The notes under the pieces are model-generated. The model made no database searches. It was given only the letters and a program-made list of their open reading frames with translations, and was not told where the DNA came from. This document shows positions 8,801-11,266 of a stretch of DNA of 11,266 bases, in pieces. Position numbers and translations under genes: made by a program. The DNA comes from Beroe ovata (Eukaryota > Ctenophora > Nuda > Beroida > Beroidae), in assembly GCA_946803715.1 (NCBI GenBank), contig CAMPET010000051.1:179517-190782 (forward strand), in the 5' to 3' direction. The stretch's first letter is position 1. Every line of letters begins with the position of its first letter.

Positions 8801-11212
8801 GCAGGAATTAATTGCTTATAGTTAGTATAGGTGGACGGTATAAAGTAAAGGTTGGTGTCAACAATTACTCACGGTGTGTAGTACAGTGGTGTCAACACTT
8901 GTACAGGATCTGCAGGTTTGTTGAAATGACACGCTTTGAAATCGCAGTTTGGTGAGTTGGGAAGGGTTACTGCTGACTTGAATATCTGTCGATCAACTTG
9001 GAAATCTGGGAATATGGTGTCAAGAGCACGGTTTTTACCTGTGGTGACAAGTTCAAAACAAATCAAATCCTTACCATCCACGTCACTTGTCAGATTATCT
9101 AAATACCTTCAATTTTCATGTTTTCAAATACCTAAGGAAAACATGAAAAAGTTAAATTTCTGTGAGAACGTCATAACTCACCCTCTTCTGAGACAATCTC
9201 AAGTCTTGACGCATACTCATCGCAGGGAGCAAGTGCTAGCGGTGATCCAAGACAACTGATCTTGTTAACAACTTCCACATCTTGTTCTGATGAGGGGAAC
9301 TATAGTGACTCTAAGTGATTTTAAGTGACTCTAATGATTCTAAGTGACTCTAAGTGAGGGGAAATTGAGGGTCAGATCAACTTATATGCGAGGGGTTGGG
9401 GTGAGACTAACTTTTGAGAGGAAAAAAGTAATGGCGGAACCAAATTAAATGAACTGACTGAGTAATTAACCGCCAATTATCACACGCAAGTCACCCTCAT
9501 TAACTCCCAATTAATGGCTCCAGTAATTAACTCACCAGTAACTGGGTTGAGACAGAGGGTCTCCTCATCCACAGTAGCTTGCAGGGTCCGATTCTCCCCC
9601 AGGGAGAAAATCACAGGGTTATCGCCCTCACAACTACCAAAACCTGGGGTTACGGTGGGTAAGACCCCAACAAGTCGTACCGTCACGCATGACGTCATGC
9701 GTGACGTCACGAGCAGTTAGGACAAGTAACGCATGCCGTCATGCGTGACGTCACGACTAGCTAGGACAAGTTAGGCATGACGTCATGCGTGACGTGACGA
9801 GTCTTTGATCAGGAGCAGGGGTCTGGGCACGCAGCCCCCAGAAGCCAGAGGCTAGGGTCTGTTCGATAAGGTGGAATCCTTCAAAATTTTCCATTTATTG
9901 CGCCCCCCGGAAGCCAGACCCGCAGACCCCCCTGTCTACGTGCCTGTACCAAACGTACTTACCCAGAGTATTAGGTCTGGAAGTGTCAAGTACAACACAG
10001 GATTCTGTTCTGTCAAATCGGAGGAGTCCACTTTTAGTGAGGGAGAATGACTGACTCTGGGATGGGAGGTGGTGTCAAGGGTTGAATATTTTATTGTTGA
10101 GTGGTGTCAAGAGGACCTGATTCTATAGAGTGGTAGATTGAGGTCAAATTTTGAGAAAAAAGACAGATGAATGATGATTCCAAAGTGGTGTCAATAAACA
10201 GAAAGTGGTGTCAATGGACAGAATAGGCCTAATCACAACGTACCCAGTCTGGGTTACAGTGGGACACTGTTAACTTATCACTATCTGATCTGGCTATACA
10301 TCTCCCACTAAACCAGAGTTTTAACCGGTGTCGTGTAAATATGTTATCTGAAAACGGTGGAATTAGAGAATCAAAAACGTGCTGAATCGAACAATATCAT
10401 TCTATGGGGTGTATTACAAGTCAAACACAGTTATTGGGTGGTCTTTGCAACAAGTTTCATGGTCTCAACCTTGAAACTTGTAGTAAAGACCACTCAATAA
10501 CTGTGTGTGACTTATGATAAGCTCACTTTGCGAAACTTTGTCTTTGACACTCTTGCATATGGAGTGTATTATATTGCAACTAAATTGATCCAAAATCGGA
10601 ATCAATTATTGATGACCATTTGAAGAAAATCCCAAATACTTATTTCTATTTAATTCATCCCACAAACCTTTACGATTATTAATTTCCTCAAGATCTTTCC
10701 GGACAAGAGTCTGATATCTTTCTTCACTGGATTGAGAATTTGTCTTAATCTGTATCAGTGCTTCGACTGGGAAAATATTAATCTCAATCACGAAATAAGT
10801 TACAAAAATAGGTACAGAAATAGGCACAGAAATAGGTACAGAAATAGGCACAGAAATAGGTACAGAAATAGGTACAGAAACTGCCTTCAAAATCTTAGAC
10901 CAACTGTTGACTAGGTGCAGATAATCCATTCAAATCTTTTACTCGCAAACATTAAAATTAAATTGCCCAATTTGTCCTTATATTAATTGATAATCGATCA
11001 ATTCATAAATGGACAAAATTCGGCAATGAAAATTTAAAGAAAAACTTGCAATGATCAGACGACCCACCTATATCTAGGGAGGGTTCTGTTTCCACGAAAC
11101 TGCCAGACTCTAAACAGGGCGGAGTACTGACTGTGACCAGCTCTTGTATGATAAGGAGGGAGAGGGCAAGAAGGAGGAACAGACCTATGTACCGTCTGAA
11201 TAGCAGCACCAT
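5665..11212 (-). CDS. Type II membrane glycosyltransferase, B4GALNT1/2-like (GT12), with an N-terminal R-type lectin region
   Basis: Join (5' to 3') of 11212-11068, 10766-10668, 10347-10244, 10056-9963, 9643-9536, 9038-8873, 8500-8403, 8027-7926, 7520-7399, 6882-6661, 6340-6183 and 5812-5665. All junctions have AG/GT borders and matching phases, and the 1566 nt give 521 residues, close to human B4GALNT1 (533). In order: cytosolic tail 1-8, anchor 9-25, stem to about 90, two 40-residue beta-trefoil-like repeats (about 95-165) with a weaker third, linker, then the GT-A fold. Catalytic landmarks are an ISYDDGPND strand (213-220 region shifted to about 279-286), GRNLA (316-320), LLLDDDHVF with the DDD metal-binding motif (333-335), DLVGG (357-361), a Cys cluster (391, 401, 404), SNVFMA (408-413) and EHADFF (432-437). 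Family members transfer GalNAc in beta-1,4 linkage to sialylated glycans or glycolipids in the Golgi. The exact donor and acceptor here are unknown. Sequons are at N165, N343 and N394. Family assignment is strong; orthology is not established. Confidence 0.85.
5809..5861 (-). repeat. Duplicated splice-acceptor segment before the last exon
   Basis: The block ATACCTGA-(GCAG)-AAATGAGAT spans the real acceptor at 5809-5829 and recurs without GCAG at 5846-5861. Read on the minus strand, this gives a decoy CATTTCAG|GTATTG 37 nt before the true CATTTCTGCTCAG|GTATGA. The decoy would shift the frame. Confidence 0.65.
5996..6015. repeat. GC-rich perfect hairpin
   Basis: ACGGGGTC and GACCCCGT pair perfectly around an ATCC loop, inside the last intron of the glycosyltransferase gene. 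Function unknown. Confidence 0.6.
6183..6340 (-). CDS. Exon 11 of the glycosyltransferase gene: acceptor-side catalytic motif
   Basis: The acceptor is TTTCTCCCACAG and the donor GAG|GTAAGA, phase 0 in and 2 out. It encodes GGWTEELKIVEHADFFLKLK, matching the family's 'GFDPRL-x-x-V-A-H-L-E-F-F' segment; Glu or Asp before FF is the likely catalytic-base region. It continues HKVVYCDDIEVINQQ, the counterpart of the strand ending in 'VVVDH'. A GA-rich microsatellite starts right after the donor. Confidence 0.88.
6661..6882 (-). CDS. Exon 10 of the glycosyltransferase gene: catalytic core
   Basis: The acceptor is CGCGTGTTTCAG and the donor GCG|GTAAGA, 74 whole codons, phase 0 on both sides. It encodes MMEVLDRTDADLVGG, matching 'LVDVLERT-x-x-DLVGG' of B4GALNT1, then a loop with C391, C401 and C404, and TSNVFMANTEVI, matching the 'V-x-NFFLART' segment. 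It is the largest exon. The plus-strand frame across it is a shadow. Confidence 0.9.
6950..7096. repeat. Element with CAATTGACCC ends and an internal telomere-like tract
   Basis: CAATTGACCC (6950-6959) and GGGTCAATTG (7087-7096) are perfect inverted ends. Inside lie about 3.5 units of GGGTTA with degenerate continuation (6974-6999) and two more CAATTGTC-GG motifs. One base (7069) is undetermined within a G run. The tract is too short for a telomere. Confidence 0.5.
7399..7520 (-). CDS. Exon 9 of the glycosyltransferase gene: DDD metal-binding motif
   Basis: The acceptor is GTCACTTCCCAG and the donor AAG|GTCAGA, phase 1 in and 0 out. It encodes DMGISLGRNLALSLVRTKYF followed by LLLDDDHVFNDRT. 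GRNLA, the TKY strand and DDD are diagnostic of the GT12 family. The Asp triplet (333-335) would bind the divalent metal and UDP-sugar. The donor is non-consensus at +3 but has no better rival in frame. Confidence 0.88.
7712..7926 (-). repeat. 33-bp minisatellite whose every unit carries a GGTAAGT splice donor
   Basis: On the minus strand GGTAAGT starts at 7926 (the real donor of exon 8) and recurs at 7893, 7860, 7828, 7795, 7762 and 7718, giving spacings of 33, 33, 32, 33, 33 and 44. Units share a core like GTTGTCAGTGTAATGGATGT. A stop (TGA) follows directly after the authentic donor in the exon's frame, so use of any downstream donor would truncate the protein. The farthest units also contain a GGTAAGT-ATC-ACTTACC hairpin (7746-7762) and a CAGTATGCATACTG palindrome (7726-7739). 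Confidence 0.9.
7926..8027 (-). CDS. Exon 8 of the glycosyltransferase gene: nucleotide-binding strand
   Basis: The acceptor is ATTTTCATCCAG and the donor ATCG|GTAAGT, phase 1 on both sides. It encodes YDLRIISYDDGPND, the counterpart of the 'V-V-I-A-D-D-S' strand in B4GALNT1, then a helix and the strand LQYII. Its donor is the first unit of the 33-bp array of GGTAAGT sequences downstream. Confidence 0.85.
8213..8248. repeat. Perfect 36-bp palindrome
   Basis: Both 18-nt halves are exact reverse complements with no spacer (centre GTGC|CGGCAC region at 8230/8231). It lies in the intron between exons 7 and 8. Function unknown. Confidence 0.9.
8403..8500 (-). CDS. Exon 7 of the glycosyltransferase gene: start of GT-A domain
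   Basis: The acceptor is GGTGTTCAG and the donor AAAG|GTAATA, phase 2 in and 1 out. It encodes DCVTVVTKTARRPYLVTRLA and QSIRDTK, matching the B4GALNT pattern 'VTI-x-TKTFLRYDRL-x-x-L-x-x-SIR' at the start of the nucleotide-sugar-binding domain. Too short to appear as a long frame, it was found from the missing phase between exons 6 and 8. Confidence 0.8.
8571..8730. repeat. Degenerate CAAGT/TAAGT minisatellite
   Basis: About twenty loosely repeated (T)CAAGT or TTAAGT units lie in the intron between exons 6 and 7. Read on the minus strand it is an ACTTG-rich tract upstream of the exon 7 acceptor. Confidence 0.75.
8873..9038 (-). CDS. Exon 6 of the glycosyltransferase gene: linker before the catalytic domain
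   Basis: The acceptor is CTTGTCACCACAG and the donor ACC|GTGAGT, phase 1 in and 2 out. The 54 whole codons start KNRALDTIFPDFQVDRQIFK and include C215 and C220. If a third trefoil repeat exists, this is its degenerate end, without the usual second Cys. The segment ends VQVLTPLYYT, leading into the first catalytic strand. Confidence 0.75.
9113..9149. repeat. 13-bp perfect inverted repeat
   Basis: TTTTCATGTTTTC (9113-9125) and GAAAACATGAAAA (9137-9149) flank an 11-nt loop in the intron between exons 5 and 6. Confidence 0.6.
9304..9358. repeat. Tandem CTAAGTGA repeat
   Basis: Five to six degenerate units of GTGA-CTCTAA lie in the intron between exons 5 and 6. Confidence 0.65.
9536..9643 (-). 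CDS. Exon 5 of the glycosyltransferase gene: second and third lectin repeats
   Basis: The acceptor is ACCGTAACCCCAG and the donor ACTG|GTGAGT, phase 1 on both sides. It encodes a GSCEGDNPVIFSL segment that repeats the exon 3/4 pattern (Cys, then F-S-L) exactly 40 residues later: C112/C152, F120/F160, L122/L162. The end (LQATVDEETLCLNPV) looks like the start of a third repeat. It carries the sequon NRT at N165. Confidence 0.75.
9681..9800. repeat. 3 x 44-bp tandem array of palindromic CRE sites
   Basis: Units start with GCAT at 9687, 9731 and 9775. Four perfect CREB/ATF sites TGACGTCA lie at 9690-9697, 9702-9709, 9746-9753 and 9778-9785, with two one-mismatch versions. The first unit sits in a perfect 26-bp palindrome (9681-9706). 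Location: the intron between exons 4 and 5, starting 38 bp upstream of the exon 5 acceptor in the gene's direction. Confidence 0.85.
9963..10056 (-). CDS. Exon 4 of the glycosyltransferase gene: QxF motif and start of second lectin repeat
   Basis: The acceptor is CACCTCCCATCCCAG and the donor CTGG|GTAAGT, phase 0 in and 1 out. It encodes SQSFSLTKSGLLRFDRTESC followed by VVLD. This follows the R-type lectin pattern Q-x-W/F, then LTK-x-G-x-I/L-R, then CL/V-x-D. Phase 0 joins it cleanly to exon 3, where the Cys and the following loop lead into the Q-S-F motif (118-120). Confidence 0.7.
10071..10214 (-). repeat. Dispersed TTGACACCAC motif cluster
   Basis: GGTGTCAA (plus strand) occurs at 10071, 10103, 10187 and 10207 in the 187-bp intron between exons 3 and 4, and again at 8854, 8888 and 9016 in and beside exon 6. 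Most copies extend to GTGGTGTCAA. Confidence 0.6.
10244..10347 (-). CDS. Exon 3 of the glycosyltransferase gene: first R-type lectin repeat
   Basis: The acceptor is CCACCGTTTTCAG and the donor TGG|GTACGT, phase 1 in and 0 out. Of the three frames only one is open, and it encodes the pattern G-x-C-I-A-R-S followed by L-T-V-x-x-C (GRCIARSDSDKLTVSHC, C98 and C112). This is the paired-Cys signature of a ricin-B-type beta-trefoil repeat. The exon is too short to stand out as a long open frame. Its phases are exactly those needed between exons 2 and 4. Confidence 0.65.
10418..10513. ncRNA. Candidate pre-miRNA-like hairpin (96 nt)
   Basis: Two 46-nt arms pair around a CTCA loop, with 41 Watson-Crick pairs. 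On the plus strand two more are G-U pairs and only three are true mismatches, evenly scattered as in pre-miRNAs. The hairpin lies in the intron between exons 2 and 3 of the glycosyltransferase gene, antisense to it if read on the plus strand. A fold-back transposon fragment is the main alternative; expression is unknown. Confidence 0.4.
10668..10766 (-). CDS. Exon 2 of the glycosyltransferase gene: stem region
   Basis: The acceptor is ATTTTCCCAG and the donor AAAG|GTTTGT, phase 1 on both sides, 99 nt. The codons give a polar helical stem (EALIQIKTNSQSSEERYQTL, then VRKDLEEINNRK). Being symmetrical and a multiple of three, it can be skipped without a frameshift. A second in-frame donor 6 nt earlier (AATC|GTAAAG) exists. 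The donor is weak and the exon has no family motif, so confidence is lower than for the catalytic exons. Confidence 0.55.
10799..10880. repeat. 12-bp minisatellite next to the exon 2 acceptor
   Basis: GGTACAGAAATA-type units start at 10811, 10823, 10835, 10847, 10859 and 10871, with mostly alternating GGTACA and GGCACA variants. On the minus strand this is a pyrimidine-rich TATTTCTGTACC array ending about 35 nt before the acceptor. The repeated Pro-Ile-Ser-Val frame it creates is not coding. Confidence 0.85.
11068..11212 (-). CDS. Exon 1 of the glycosyltransferase gene: start codon and signal anchor
   Basis: The ATG at 11212-11210 has a good Kozak context (A at -3, G at +4). The product starts MVLLFRRY, then a hydrophobic anchor (IGLFLLLALSLLIIQEL, 9-25), the layout of Golgi type II enzymes: positive residues on the cytosolic side, then one membrane span. 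Donor ATAG|GTGGGT, phase 1. The pyrimidine tract ending CACTCTAG just upstream (11222-11223) may be an acceptor, so an upstream 5' UTR exon is possible. Confidence 0.8.
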
Positions 11213-11223
11213 GATATCCGTCT

Positions 11224-11260
11224 AGAGTGGGGGGAGAGGGGTATCAGAGAGTGGGGGGAG
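11224..11260. repeat. 24-bp duplication in the pyrimidine tract upstream of the start codon
   Basis: AGAGTGGGGGGAG occurs at 11224-11236 and 11248-11260. On the minus strand it forms CTCCCCCCACTCT tracts ahead of a possible CACTCTAG acceptor 10 nt before the ATG. The window ends before a promoter can be judged. Confidence 0.55.
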
Positions 11261-11266
11261 TGGGGT

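Noticed and set aside
9536-10056. Exons 4 and 5 as mutually exclusive duplicates
   Set aside because: They resemble each other because they encode successive lectin repeats with 40-residue spacing. Phases allow both in one transcript, and each supplies a different part of the repeat.
10640-10766. Longer version of exon 2 ending at a GTATTT donor, joined to a phase-2 acceptor two bases inside exon 4
   Set aside because: The phases also fit, but it would skip exon 3, which carries the first lectin Cys pair, and needs a poorer acceptor.
10606-10929. Minus-strand frame encoding repeated Pro-Ile-Ser-Val
   Set aside because: The repeat part is the 12-bp minisatellite in an intron. Only the part from 10766 to 10668 fits splice sites and phase, and I kept that as exon 2.

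Overview
The window looks like nuclear DNA of a metazoan, most likely an invertebrate deuterostome. It carries two multi-exon genes with canonical GT-AG introns that point towards each other, and it is rich in minisatellites and fold-back elements. A 33-bp minisatellite repeats a real exon-intron boundary. I recall such 'mirage' minisatellites from the amphioxus Adh locus, so Branchiostoma is my leading guess, but only an inference. No bacterial genes, rRNA, tRNA or CRISPR array are visible.

Plus strand, 78-3730: the last seven exons of a gene whose start lies upstream of the window. All splice phases agree, giving the C-terminal 247 residues of a helical, coiled-coil-like protein with a Lys-rich segment and a Ser-rich tail. 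The stop is at 3728-3730 and a poly(A) signal at 3975-3980. I do not recognise the protein. One exon is a 21-nt microexon with tandem in-frame donors. The 1.9-kb intron before it holds a fold-back element.

Middle, about 3981-5621: intergenic DNA between the two 3' ends. It contains two inverted copies of a short terminal-inverted-repeat element with alternating G/C tracts.

Minus strand, 11212-5665: what appears to be a complete 12-exon gene. Joining the exons by phase (1,1,0,1,1,2,1,1,0,0,2) gives 1566 nt, or 521 codons plus stop. The product is a type II Golgi-style glycosyltransferase: a short cytosolic tail, one membrane anchor, a stem, two clear 40-residue R-type (ricin-B/beta-trefoil-like) lectin repeats, then a GT-A catalytic domain resembling the B4GALNT1/B4GALNT2 (GT12) family, including a DDD metal-binding motif. 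The N-terminal lectin module in front of a GT12-like domain is the most interesting protein-level observation.

The introns of the minus gene are the most interesting DNA-level part. They hold an array of seven GGTAAGT splice donors at a mostly 33-bp period, a duplicated splice acceptor, a 3 x 44-bp array with four perfect CRE palindromes, a 96-nt pre-miRNA-like hairpin, a perfect 36-bp palindrome, a 12-bp minisatellite beside an acceptor, and a short telomere-like tract. All exon calls were made by reading codons and splice consensus by eye. No alignment or transcript evidence was available.
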